Positions 1 through 9,583 of a stretch of DNA of 64,000 bases are shown here, piece by piece. The stretch covers positions 124,001 to 188,000 of the forward strand of contig PPXM03000010.1 in the NCBI GenBank assembly GCA_003707065.3, given 5' to 3'. The stretch's first letter is position 1. Every line of letters starts with the position of its first letter. Source of the stretch: Trigonopsis variabilis. Taxonomy: Eukaryota; Ascomycota; Trigonopsidomycetes; Trigonopsidales; Trigonopsidaceae. Made by a program: the position numbers and the translations under genes. The notes below the pieces were generated by a model. It saw nothing but the letters and a program-made list of their open reading frames with translations. It was not told the origin of the DNA and ran no database searches.

Positions 1-720
1 ATCCGAGGTGCAGATTACGTCGAACTTATCATTAATAAACTGGCGCCTCTTCTGTCAAAGAAGTACGTCGCTACAATCACAGATACTTTGAACCGCACCG
101 TCGATGGTTATGCTAGCACGGCCAGAGTGAGCGTGACTCAGCTAATTCGAATCATTATGAACGATCTCATACCGGTCGAGAGGTTAATATTCACCAAAGA
201 ATGGTATGGATCAAAATACATGCGGCAAATAGTCGACACTTTTGCTGAGTATGCAACCGATTTTAAGTCTCAGTTGAACCCATTTCTGTTTGAGATATTC
301 ATCGAAGATCTTTTGGATGAAACCTTAGTTCACTACTTCTCCTGTCTAAAGAATTCAAAAGTCACCCTGGACCCTTCTCGCTGTCCGGAACAAATTCACT
401 CCGATGTAGAGAAACTTTACGGCTTTTTCTCGACCTACATTGATGGGCAACTAGTGCAAGGTCTTTTCAAATCCTTAGAATCTATGCTCCGCCTTCTCGT
501 TGCCCAATCGCCTGACGATATTGTGAGTGAAGCTAACGTGCTAAAACAAGACTTTTGGGACACCCCATTGTCGTTCATTTCTACAGTTCTCAAATCCCGA
601 ATCGACTGGGACTCCAAGCGGGTCAAAGAAGCCTTAGAAGCAGTAAAGAAAGAGTGCCCTGGTTATGTCAAAGATATCACTTTCCAAGATATACCAGCGA
701 CGTTCATGTCCAGGCTATAA
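1..720 (+). CDS. SEC6: Exocyst subunit Sec6, C-terminal part (5' cut by window edge)
   Basis: The frame is open from base 1 to a TAA at 718-720, giving 239 residues of the C-terminal helical domain of the exocyst subunit Sec6 (EXOC3). Recognisable landmarks are the DDL/DETLVHYF stretch about 105-115 residues into the visible part and the final helical bundle. Sec6 is part of the octameric exocyst that tethers secretory vesicles at the plasma membrane at growth sites. The start and N-terminal two thirds lie outside the window, so no start is called. No intron is needed in the visible part. The family assignment comes from recalled sequence pattern. Confidence 0.75.
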   Translation: MRGADYVELIINKLAPLLSKKYVATITDTLNRTVDGYASTARVSVTQLIRIIMNDLIPVERLIFTKEWYGSKYMRQIVDTFAEYATDFKSQLNPFLFEIFIEDLLDETLVHYFSCLKNSKVTLDPSRCPEQIHSDVEKLYGFFSTYIDGQLVQGLFKSLESMLRLLVAQSPDDIVSEANVLKQDFWDTPLSFISTVLKSRIDWDSKRVKEALEAVKKECPGYVKDITFQDIPATFMSRL

Positions 721-851
721 ACAATGTATAATACATCATCAACTTGAATATCGCAGCCAATAAATATCTTGCAAAAACACGACGATCAAAAAATTTAATT
801 ATATAAAAAAATACGTATTATAAAATAAATTGAAGCAATCTGAGTTATTAA

Positions 852-923
852 CTCCGAAACGGGGAATTGAACCCCGGTTTGCCCGGTGAGAGCGGACCGT
901 GCTAGCCACTACACTATTTCGGA
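852..923 (-). tRNA. tRNA-Glu (CTC)
   Basis: The reverse strand folds as a 72-nt cloverleaf: acceptor stem TCCGAAA/TTTCGGA plus discriminator G, D arm TAGTGTAGTGGCTAGCA, anticodon loop CTCTCAC with anticodon CTC, and T arm GGGGTTCAATTCCCC. There is no intron. On the transcribed strand a T4 run lies 27 nt and a T7 run 41 nt downstream of the mature end (A-runs at 822-825 and 805-811 on the plus strand), suitable for Pol III termination. Confidence 0.95.
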
Positions 924-1019
924 TTGCTCGGGAGCATGGGCATAAATGATGACCATGGATTATATTCGCTTATTTAACTATTTACGCACTAAAGTTGATT
1001 AAGGGAGAATAGAAAGGAG

Positions 1020-1418
1020 GGACCTTATATATCAGGGAAAGAGGCGCGTGAACAAGACAGGAGACCGCTTTAACGCTGATACAGTGGTTTTCGAGTGGTC
1101 CAGCCAGGTCTTAGCAGACGCCCTCAGCTGGCAGCTGTGTAGAGGTGGTCGAGTCAAACGACACCTGCGGATCGGGTACCAGCCTGTGACTCGTCTTTCT
1201 CCCGATGAGTCGATTCTCGGACCGACAGTTTGGCTCAGAGCCTGATCGCATCTCAGCTTCAAGCGTCCATCTACCTGGAGAGTCAAACACACCGAAGTAT
1301 CATCCAGAACGGAACGTCAACCGTCCTGCCTGGATGATGCTCCACAAAGCGTGAGAGAATATAGACAAGAGAGGACTCAACTACTTCGCGAGGAGTAGCC
1401 CTCGATGCAGGTTTTTTT
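1020..1418 (+). ncRNA. Possible structured RNA gene (unassigned)
   Basis: This stretch has higher GC than its surroundings and shows no convincing protein. It carries several hairpins: an 11-bp arm pair ATCATCCAG/CTGGATGAT at about 1294-1337, CTACT/AGTAG around 1380-1397, and paired GACTCG/CGAGTC segments around 1148-1215. A TATATA lies at 1026-1031 and a T7 run at 1412-1418 directly follows the last hairpin, a layout seen in Pol III RNA genes. A weak resemblance to the CR-V region of RNase P/MRP RNA (ACAG then GGCTCA, about 1224-1237) was seen, but the matching CR-I is not convincing. I cannot assign a family, and chance structure in an intergenic region is possible. Confidence 0.3.
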
Positions 1419-1668
1419 CCCTCTTAGATACGATAAAATAATGTAACTCCAAGGGCTTTTCTTGGTACTACGATCGTTTCCCTTGGACAAAACTAATTAA
1501 TGTATATAACGTTAAATAGAGAGAACATATAAAAAAGCGGGTAAAGCGGTCATCTGGATGCCATGTTTAGACGAGTTCAAAGTCACCCATTCAGGGTTAA
1601 AGCGGCCCACTGTCTTCAATTCGTATAGAGTACTGAGATGCGCAATTTTCCCCCATATCTGCGTCTTT

Positions 1669-2087
1669 CTAAAAGACCTCATTTAATGTCCGCCAGCCTT
1701 TGCGCATGTACTCAGCATCACCCAATGGTACAGTGAGTATTGGGTCTCGATGACTCCAAATGTCAGGCGCGGCATTTGGATTCATGATATTTCCGTTGTC
1801 ATCCTTAATGTATGACGCATCTATTGGCTTTCTAGACAGACATGCCAAAGCCTTGGTGATGTGTCTTAGTCCTTCTCGGGGGCAACTTTTATGGGGCTTT
1901 CGGCCAGGAATTCAAGCACTCCCGGCTCGCATTGTAGAGGCCCACTATCAGGCGTTCGTGGCTCTTTGGAGATGTGAAAACCTGTTCCAGGCGTAAAACC
2001 GAGTTTCGTGGCGTCTATTCGCATGATACAGACAGAGACGGATTGGTGGATGGATATGTAGTGCATGTCGAGGATCTTGAGTTGCAC
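1669..2087 (-). CDS. Doubtful two-exon hypothetical gene or gene remnant
   Basis: Two reverse-strand frames join across a canonical 35-nt intron (1852-1886, GT...GACTAAG...AG). The 3' exon 1669-1851 ends in a frame with typical coding composition (NAAPDIWSHRDPILTVPLGD, then EYMRKGWRTL, near the C-terminus). The 5' exon reaches back to about 2087, where only a GTG start and internal ATGs near 2067 and 2024 exist, so the real N-terminus is probably in another exon. An open reverse frame at 2129-2323 starting MPCFSEYF could be that exon, but no clean junction was found. I do not recognise the family, and a decayed gene is equally possible. Confidence 0.3.
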
Positions 2088-2386
2088 TGCCTACGCTCAG
2101 AACTCTTCGCTAGGCTAGCTAGGAGTGATCATCGCATCCGTGGTCCGGCGAGGATCGTGCGTAGAGGCCAAAGGCCGAAGCGCCCGCTGTCAGTTGGCCG
2201 CATCAGGATCTCTCCTGACATGACTGCGCGGGACCTATTCCATACGTGCACTTTCACGATTTCATGTAGAGTAGCCATATTTTCGCACCAACCGGATGGA
2301 AAGTATTCAGAAAAGCATGGCATTTTCCTCTTACATAACTTTTGAGTAGTGTATGGATAAATAATATTCTCCGATACAAATGAAAA

Positions 2387-2457
2387 GCGTCAGTGGTTTA
2401 GTGGTAAAATTCATCGTTGCCATCGATGAGCCCCTGGTTCGATTCCGGGCTGACGCA
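2387..2457 (+). tRNA. tRNA-Gly (GCC)
   Basis: A 71-nt cloverleaf: acceptor stem GCGTCAG/CTGACGC with discriminator A, D arm TGGTTTAGTGGTAAAA, anticodon loop TTGCCAT with anticodon GCC, and T arm CTGGTTCGATTCCGG. It has no intron. A run of eight T follows immediately (2458-2465). Confidence 0.96.
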
Positions 2458-2465
2458 TTTTTTTT
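2458..2465 (+). terminator. Pol III terminator of tRNA-Gly
   Basis: Eight consecutive T directly after the tRNA-Gly discriminator base. Confidence 0.85.
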
Positions 2466-2682
2466 CGTCCTTTTTCACTTTGGATAGGTGTTGAGTCTTG
2501 TACGAGACTTTCCTAAGCCTAGTGCCCTTTGAACCTGCTTATTTGGAAGGAATATTCCCTCTAAATAAACTAACTGGACTATGTAATCCACGCTCAAGGA
2601 CCATTATTGAATTACACTACAATAGTGACTCTTAATTGTTTCTAGCAGCACAATAGTCTACATATAAGCCCGCAAACAATAT

Positions 2683-3966
2683 ATGCCTAGGCTCTATTTG
2701 TGGGTTCCTCGCGTGCATTACAACAGTAGCAGCTCGCGGAGGAGGCGAGCTAAAACACTGTCCACCTTGATGAGCACAACGATTATCGCCGGAGATATTC
2801 CTCATCAAGGTCTACATGGGTCGTTATTCACTCACGGTGACCAGCAAGTGCCAATCCGATTCCGAATCCCGACTGGTCAAGTCATTGGATGCTTGTCGTG
2901 GCAGCCCGGAGGAAGAGCGTTAGCCTATGGATACGAATTGGGTGTGGTGGTACTCGGATTGATCTGCAGTGAACCGGGAACACATGTTAGCGCTAGTCCC
3001 CGGTCTTGGGACCTTGAAGCTCGGGCTTTACATATAGGGCTAACTTCCACGAACATTTATCTAGGGAAGCGTTATCTTGTTACTGGTCATCCTGATTCCT
3101 CTTTACGGCTGTTCCATTTAGAAGATGTCAATGATGAGGTTCTCAGTCTTGGAGGTCATTCGGGCCACCAAGGACAGATCAGTTCTTGTGCAGTGACCGA
3201 CGAGGGCACAGTGGTTTCTACAGGAACAGACCGATTAGTTATCATATGGAATCATGGAGTGCCTCGAGCTCTTCGTTTGAATAGCCCAGGAGTTTGCGTT
3301 GAATTGATCGCGAGCGATCGAGCCGCGGTCGCTCAAGATCAAGGTCAAATTCGGATTTTAGATCTTCATCAGGCCTCCTTCCTTTGTACAATTTTTTCCG
3401 GAGTAGACATTCCTTCTTCAGTTGACATATTTGAGCGGTCTAGCTTTCTCAGCGGCATACGGAGCGATGCCTCGAGGAGGAGTGTTCTAGGTCTAGCTTA
3501 CAGCAATAATAGCCTAAGAGCAGTTGGGCCAGGATGGTGGGAAGAATGGCAGCTCAATGACTTAAAAGGAGGTTGCGGTTATACAAATCCAGCCAAAAAC
3601 ATGCATCTGTTTGGCTTCACTGCGGAATCAAGGGTAGCGGTGGGCCAGACTATCGTTGCCAGCTCGAATCGAGATGGGATCATTCTATACGATTTAAGTC
3701 AAGATATTGAAGAAGGATCGAGCTATTCTTTCGAATTTCCTTGCTCTGAAATGGGCCCTTTGGCTTTATCGGAAGAGTCTGGAATTGTATGCATTGCTAA
3801 TGGGCCTTGCTTATACCTATTATCATTTAAAGATTATCAGGGCAGTCGGGGTTCTACAAGAGGTGCTCTGGATAATGCTGAAGAACAATCTAGTTCTTGG
3901 GAAGTCGCCCTGTTCGAAAAGGAGACACCTTTGGAAACATCTAGAAGCATGAAAAATGTACAATAA
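2683..3966 (+). CDS. NUP37: Nup37-like nucleoporin (WD40 propeller)
   Basis: Single-exon frame of 427 codons. The WD40-type repeats follow the layout of animal and fission-yeast Nup37: a blade with GHPDSSLRLFHLED, then EVLSLGGHSGHQG (about residues 150-165), STGTDRLVIIWN, LNSPGVCVELIA, QGQIRILDLHQ and a later VGPGWWEEWQL blade. Nup37 is a peripheral beta-propeller of the Y (Nup107-160) complex of the nuclear pore. A second in-frame ATG at 2770 (MSTTIIAGD) is an equally good start, and the first 29 residues are basic and low in complexity. The gene converges on GatB with a 52-bp gap. Assignment rests on blade-by-blade similarity to recalled human Nup37. Confidence 0.6.
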   Translation: MPRLYLWVPRVHYNSSSSRRRRAKTLSTLMSTTIIAGDIPHQGLHGSLFTHGDQQVPIRFRIPTGQVIGCLSWQPGGRALAYGYELGVVVLGLICSEPGTHVSASPRSWDLEARALHIGLTSTNIYLGKRYLVTGHPDSSLRLFHLEDVNDEVLSLGGHSGHQGQISSCAVTDEGTVVSTGTDRLVIIWNHGVPRALRLNSPGVCVELIASDRAAVAQDQGQIRILDLHQASFLCTIFSGVDIPSSVDIFERSSFLSGIRSDASRRSVLGLAYSNNSLRAVGPGWWEEWQLNDLKGGCGYTNPAKNMHLFGFTAESRVAVGQTIVASSNRDGIILYDLSQDIEEGSSYSFEFPCSEMGPLALSEESGIVCIANGPCLYLLSFKDYQGSRGSTRGALDNAEEQSSSWEVALFEKETPLETSRSMKNVQ

Positions 3967-4018
3967 CCGTAAGTTAGTTTAATTTTTATCACTAAAACAA
4001 TAGACCTTGTGTTCGTAT

Positions 4019-5665
4019 TTACATCCTTTTGATTATCTTTTGAAGCTTCTCTCGAACCTCGTTTGGGAAGAACTTTCCCTGACTCTCTCGGATTACCTTT
4101 CCCATGAGAAAGTTGATTACATTAGGCACTCGGCCAGACCTGACTTTCTCAACATCATCGGGATAATCGTGTATTATCCTCTGGCAAATTTGATCCAACA
4201 TATCTTGGTCTTCCGCGTTTCCACTTTCCAAGCCAAACTCTTCGATCAATTGAGATATTGGACTGTTCCAGTCTTCCGGACTAGATACTAGATGTTTTAA
4301 AAGCATCTTGGCGGCTGGGCCAGTAATTTTCTGCCGATTTATTGCAAGGACAAAATCAGCAAAAGCAGTTGGGCGCACTTCGGATGGGTCCCAAGGCGAA
4401 TCAAGAAGAGATAGGGTGCCCAAAAAATCATTCACTAGCCAATTAGCGACTGTCTTGGGTTTTCCCCCTTCAGATTTAGCCACTATCGAATAAGTCTTGA
4501 GAAAAAGAGTTGTTAACCCAGGATAAGACATCATAGTGTTGGCATTTTCGTGTTTCAGCCTGTATGGTTCACTTAATAGCATCTTCAATACATCTTCCGG
4601 AAATGGTCTCGGGAGTCCTTGATCAATATGCCGAATAATTTCAGAAGGGATTCTATAAACAGAAATTTCCGGGTCGCCTATGTAGCGATAATCATGGCCA
4701 AGTTCTTTTGACCGTAGAGAATAAGTCTTTGATCCATCCCAACCTCTAGTTTCGCTCATTATTTCCTTTCCTAACCCAGCAAGCTGGCGCTGTCTTTCAA
4801 ATTCATACTTTATTGCCGCTGAAATGGAGGATGTGTTGGCTAGATTCTTGATCTCGCACCTAGGGCCTAACCCACAAGAAACGTTAACGTCGACTCTCAT
4901 TGCTCCTGTTTCTAATTCCCCCGAGCATACTTTCAGATAGCGTAGTAATTGCTGAAGCTTTTTGACAAAAGCAACCGCTTCTTGAGCACTAGTCATCTCT
5001 GGGGCAGTAACTATCTCGATTAAAGGCGCATTCGAACGATTAAGATCAATCAATCCTATGCTTATATCATTTCCTGAATGTATTTGGTTTCGTTTCACAA
5101 AGGTAGTGGCCGTCAGTTGATCTTCGTAGATGCTCTTCCCAGTATCTTGCTCAATCTGTACATGAGAAATGGTGACTCTCTTTGGCTCTTTGAAGCCATC
5201 CTGCGCCAACAAGTTTAAATACCCATTTTTCGCTACTGGACCTAAGGATTAGTAATAATCAAGCGTCATCACGCACGCTCGTATTGAGTGATTTGATATC
5301 CCGCAGGTTGATCAGGATAAAAATAATGTTTTCGATCAAAACTTGTCACAGAGTTGATTTGACAATTTAGAGCGAGTCCAGCAGCGATGGCAAGGTGGAG
5401 TGCTTTGAAGTTCAGTAAAGGGTGAGTTCCAGGAATGGCGGCGTCAAACGGGGAGACATGACTATTGGGTCGGTCACTCAGGCTAATTGATGAACCTTAG
5501 TTAAGTAAAAATGTTTAATCGTAGCATACCACTGAAGAGTTTATTTCGAGTTAATAGCTGAGCGTGAATCTCTAGACCGCAGTGTAGTTCCGGTTCAAAT
5601 GAAGCTTTAGTACTAGCCTGTCGAATATTTCGGATTATACGCTGATAATGATATCGACATTGCAT
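4019..5665 (-). CDS. PET112: Mitochondrial aspartyl/glutamyl-tRNA amidotransferase subunit B
   Basis: GatB of the GatCAB/GatFAB amidotransferase, which converts Glu-tRNA(Gln) to Gln-tRNA(Gln) in mitochondria. Exons are 5530-5665, 5277-5495 and 4019-5241, giving 525 residues. They are separated by introns of 34 nt (5496-5529) and 35 nt (5242-5276), both GT-AG with CTAAY-like branch sites. The N-terminus [18 protein letters not shown] is Arg-rich, as expected for a targeting presequence. The family core follows: [51 protein letters not shown], and later [10 protein letters not shown]. The C-terminal tail carries the GatB/Yqey helical domain ([10 protein letters not shown]). The junctions restore the conserved sequence without gaps. 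Confidence 0.93.
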
Positions 5666-6276
5666 CCTATCAAGTTAAATGTGAAGTAGCTCGTGAGCTC
5701 GATTGCAAGAGGTGGAGACGTCAGGTAAGAACAAGACTACCACTCGCCAACTCTGAGGAGAAAGGTCGCAACTCACGAGCGCGAGATTAGATTCTAGTAA
5801 AGCCCGTAAGTACAAACTACGGGAGATTTCTCGAAAGAGAAGCTATTGCAAGTCCTTCCGGGAGATTAACTGGCAAGACTTTTAAAACTGTCAGGTTGGC
5901 TTGTACTTAGGCTAGGAGACTCCTTAGCTTGAGTATTACTAGATCAATCGAATAAAATGTACTTATATATGTCTAAACCCAGCTTGTTCCGTTCATTGAG
6001 CGATACCCTGTGCTTGATTTTCTTTCATGCCACTACTAAATGAGAAATCGTAGTTCAATAGATTGGATTACTTAGCCAAGCGAGATAGTGTGAGATATTT
6101 AAAGCTCTCATGTCTATAATTTGTATATCCTTTCATCTTACCAATGTCCTCCAATTCAGCTCAATCTAGCCTATGTCTTGGCGAGAGTTGTTGACCCTTG
6201 AGAAAAATAATTCGTATCATTCAATATGCTCTAAAATACACTTATCATTTCTCTATGGTTGATATCAAAATAGACC
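5666..6276. other. Intergenic: GatB upstream region and LSM5 3' side
   Basis: No gene, tRNA or repeat could be supported here. It should hold the GatB promoter (leftward) and the 3' end of LSM5. Confidence 0.5.
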
Positions 6277-6719
6277 TTATTCAGTGGAAGGTCCTTCACC
6301 ACCAGGAATGAGCTTAGACTTAGAAGCGTCCAACATCCCGTGACTTACCATGCATATATTGGAGCCATTAAGAAGTATCTTGGGTAATTTGTTCTGAGTT
6401 CCATCAGCATTACTGATCCATTAGTGGTCATCATTACCGCATCCTCATACTATTCAGTGACATCCTCTAATACCACATCTAATGCAAGTCAGTCATATAG
6501 CTTCTGCGTACAACTTACTAACAAAATCGTCAAAACCAACCAGAGTCCCACTAAATTCTTTCTTGTTAATTTCATTAATTGTGGGTAACCCCAACCTGTA
6601 CCTTTTTCGCGCTTCATAACAATCCACACAGACGATCCGATACATTTATCCACGAGTTCTATAATCAGTCTTTCATCGAATAGGTTAGTCTTACCCAAAG
6701 GAAGAATCTGCGATGCCAT
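6277..6719 (-). CDS. LSM5: U6 snRNA-associated Sm-like protein Lsm5 (six exons, micro-introns)
   Basis: Six tiny exons spell a complete 82-residue Lsm5: 6695-6719, 6602-6658, 6519-6557, 6451-6478, 6349-6412 and 6277-6312. The introns are 36, 44, 40, 38 and 36 nt, all GT-AG. Sm motif 1 is KEFSGTLVGFDDFVNVVLED, preceded by ILPLELVDKCIGS; Sm motif 2 is LLNGSNICMLIPGG. Residue order and length match yeast and human Lsm5 (about 80-93 aa). Lsm5 belongs to the Lsm2-8 ring, which binds the U6 3' end in the nucleus, and the Lsm1-7 ring, which promotes decapping and mRNA decay. The start codon lies 200 bp from the divergent PPR gene. No exon exceeds 64 nt, so simple frame searches miss the gene. Confidence 0.92.
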
Positions 6720-6919
6720 ATCTTCAAGACAACAGTTCTTTTTAGTGGTGAGCACAGTATCGACTTCCTTGCTACACATGCTAGAGAGAAACCTGTTGGT
6801 CCCATAAATGTTCGACGATTCTCTCAAAAGTATCAGAGAAAACAATTAAAATTGTTGCGAGAAATATGACAATGACATAAAAAGTTCAAGACTGATTTGG
6901 CTCCTCAGAGATACCCTTC

Positions 6920-9481
6920 ATGACTTACGCTGTCTCACCTAAACGCTGTTGTGCTCTCCAAGATTGCGTTTCCACACAAGGGTATTGCTACCATCATTAC
7001 AAGGTTCCTTTTTCTTTTTGCCGATATGGACAAAGAATGAGCAATGCCTGGACTGTTTTCAAGAGATCGAGACTTGAATATAATACGAGCTATTTATTTC
7101 CGTCTTATACTCCTCCATCTTCAATATTTATTCCCTTGGCACTCTCCAGACTAGTGCACACTGTCCACTGCCTTAATTTTCAACAGAGCCAAAGCAAGTT
7201 TGATGGTCTTAATACTACCTCACATAATACTAATGATGATGTGAGGCAACAGCTTATGTATAACAGAGTCACAGGGAGCCAAGAAATGAGCTTTTTCTGT
7301 GGTCCCAAAGGCAACCTTATAGCTCGTGCTCCTCGAGTTCAAGATCATTCAGGCAACACTCGAGCTGTTCGCCTATTTGACTACTTTGGGAAGTATTTAG
7401 ACCCTAAGACGCCCTCTCTTATTCTGAAAAATACTAATAATATCTTCAACTCTTCTAGATATATTATTGCAGAGTTTACCTTGCTGCTTTATATACGTAT
7501 ACAACGCAGCACTTCACGGCTCATTGATTTAAATTGTCCATCTATACAAGGAGATCCAAAATTATCGATGACTTCTGCGAGAAGCACGCTTGCCTTCTAT
7601 ATATTCAAACAAAAGGATATCCGGATGGATGATATGAAAGCTTGGGCATGTTGTGTTACATCTGATAACCTTTCTGATGCGATTAAGTGTATGAAAAGTT
7701 CTCTTTGGCCGGACTTCCTATTCTTTTTCACTTCATTCCGGCAGCCCATGACTAGATCCGAATTAAACGCTCTCATATCTCTTTTGTCTTCTCATGGCTA
7801 TATCAGTTCTTACTCATGGAAATCTCTCTGGGCAATTCTATATCGTATGATCTATCTTTGTTCAATTGTCAATACTCGAGAACTACCTGGCTTGATTGAA
7901 ACGTGCCTTCGCCGGCCGGAATTCCAGAAGTCTCATCGGAATCACCTCAATCTACTCATATTTAAGCTCTCAATGTTAAAGCTTAGCTTTTCATGTGGCC
8001 AAGAACGGGATATCGGCAAAGCTATTCTCATCATTATCCGCTTCATGCTCTCTCATTCTATCTTCTTGAATCAGAGAAGCTATTTGGCCGTCCTTTTCTT
8101 TTTCAGTAATATGGATCATGAGCAGCGCCATAATATCATATCCAACTACTACCGTCATGGTTTTGGAGACGCTTCAGCTGATCCTCTTCTTCGACCTCTG
8201 GCTGCTCTTGTCCTTGATGATGAAGCTTTCAGAGCTTGGAAGGCTCTCCAAATCGACTTCGTTCCCCTCGACATCGATTACCTGGAATGTCTTGAGCTTC
8301 TCAAAGCTCAGTCTCCTGTCTCCATGACCACCAAATTCAGAGAACTTTTAACGAGGCCTCATATAACTGCCAATTTCTATTACTGCTTTCTGGCATGTCT
8401 GCAAAAGCGCAAGTCTCTCAGCCGCAAGATCTTCTCCTTCGCTCTCGAATCCATACTTGTTTCCAATTTCACTATTTCTCTCCGTCTGGCATCTCTTCTA
8501 CTAGGTCATTCGTCAACTCCATCCGATTGTTACAGACTTATTGGCCATTTTTCAGAAACTTCTTTGACTCTATTCCAAGATGATCGTCTCATTCATATCT
8601 TTATTAGGAAAATGGCTTCACTGGGCGCTATTAATGACGCTTATATGGTGTTTAGTGCAATAAGTGCCTCTTTCCGCTCCATCTCCGTCTTTAATGCTCT
8701 TCTAGACTTGGAGGCCAGGTGGAGACCGTGGAAAGTCTGGGACATTTATCGTCAGCTGATCTCTGAAGGCATGGAGCCGACCGAATTCACTCTACAAATA
8801 CTGTTAACCGCTGCCTCAGATCCTAAACTCAAATGGGGACAATTTTATGCATGTCAGTATGCAGCTTTAGCCTTCGAACAGTGGGTCGCAGAGTCTCCCC
8901 CTACCCAAGCCGTGTCAACTTCGACTGGTCTCCCTCTTGTGCAGGGTGAAGGTAAGTCTCCCAAGCGACTGATCCCCTCTCAGCGTCTTTGGTTTGTGTA
9001 CGCCGTTTTCCTTCGCTCGGCAGGTTATACTGACCGGCTTCGGCAAATTGTGCCCTGGATGGCCCGTCTTGGTCAAGAGCCTTCTCTGCCTCTTCTTGCC
9101 CTGCTCTACCATTGTCATCCTGAATGGAACGAGCTCCGCTTCCTTCCACGGGATGCTGACTCGGCCGATGTCCAAAAATTCTCTCATTTCCCGTCCTCAT
9201 GCGAGATCCGTCGCTACTCTCGGTTTGCTTCGAATTTCTCAAAACAAGTAGCGATGCGGAGACTTAAACAACAAATTTTTGGTACGACTTACGCTATAAA
9301 AGGAAAACTTGACTGTCACTGTCGTCTGCTGGCTGACGAGCTGGCTAGAGGTATAAAAGGCAAGAAGATTGCTTCTCTCGCAAAGAAGATCCGAAAATTA
9401 AAGGCGACATATGTAAAAGCTAAGGAGCAATGGCAGGCATTAGAAGATGGCAGGCCTCCTCCCCTGCCTAGTATACGGTGA
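6920..9481 (+). CDS. PPR-like helical-repeat protein, probably mitochondrial
   Basis: Single-exon frame of 853 codons. It is helical throughout. The most repeat-like part is about residues 550-660 (MASLGAINDAYMVFSAI, then SVFNALLDLEARWRPWKVWD and GMEPTEFTLQILLTAAS), which has the spacing of pentatricopeptide repeats. The C-terminus is lysine-rich with a coiled stretch (KGKKIASLAKKIRKLKATY). PPR proteins bind organellar RNA and act in mitochondrial mRNA maturation or translation. The first ATG at 6920 gives a Cys/Tyr-rich leader; an ATG at 7037 (MSNAWTVFKRSRL) gives a more typical basic presequence and may be the true start. The exact orthologue is not recognised. Confidence 0.5.
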   Translation: MTYAVSPKRCCALQDCVSTQGYCYHHYKVPFSFCRYGQRMSNAWTVFKRSRLEYNTSYLFPSYTPPSSIFIPLALSRLVHTVHCLNFQQSQSKFDGLNTTSHNTNDDVRQQLMYNRVTGSQEMSFFCGPKGNLIARAPRVQDHSGNTRAVRLFDYFGKYLDPKTPSLILKNTNNIFNSSRYIIAEFTLLLYIRIQRSTSRLIDLNCPSIQGDPKLSMTSARSTLAFYIFKQKDIRMDDMKAWACCVTSDNLSDAIKCMKSSLWPDFLFFFTSFRQPMTRSELNALISLLSSHGYISSYSWKSLWAILYRMIYLCSIVNTRELPGLIETCLRRPEFQKSHRNHLNLLIFKLSMLKLSFSCGQERDIGKAILIIIRFMLSHSIFLNQRSYLAVLFFFSNMDHEQRHNIISNYYRHGFGDASADPLLRPLAALVLDDEAFRAWKALQIDFVPLDIDYLECLELLKAQSPVSMTTKFRELLTRPHITANFYYCFLACLQKRKSLSRKIFSFALESILVSNFTISLRLASLLLGHSSTPSDCYRLIGHFSETSLTLFQDDRLIHIFIRKMASLGAINDAYMVFSAISASFRSISVFNALLDLEARWRPWKVWDIYRQLISEGMEPTEFTLQILLTAASDPKLKWGQFYACQYAALAFEQWVAESPPTQAVSTSTGLPLVQGEGKSPKRLIPSQRLWFVYAVFLRSAGYTDRLRQIVPWMARLGQEPSLPLLALLYHCHPEWNELRFLPRDADSADVQKFSHFPSSCEIRRYSRFASNFSKQVAMRRLKQQIFGTTYAIKGKLDCHCRLLADELARGIKGKKIASLAKKIRKLKATYVKAKEQWQALEDGRPPPLPSIR

Positions 9482-9583
9482 CTGTATAAAAGAATGTGTA
9501 AGATAAACGTATCTAAGAAATTAGGACGTATTTATACGTATCAGCAAAGAAAAAACAGCCTCATTATTTAAGGAACAAGATCA

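Noticed and set aside
1974-2345. Plus-strand 123-codon frame with a DTDRDGLVDG stretch resembling a calcium-binding loop
   Set aside because: The repeat-like match is single and isolated, there is no signal or dockerin context, and the reverse strand has a better spliced model.
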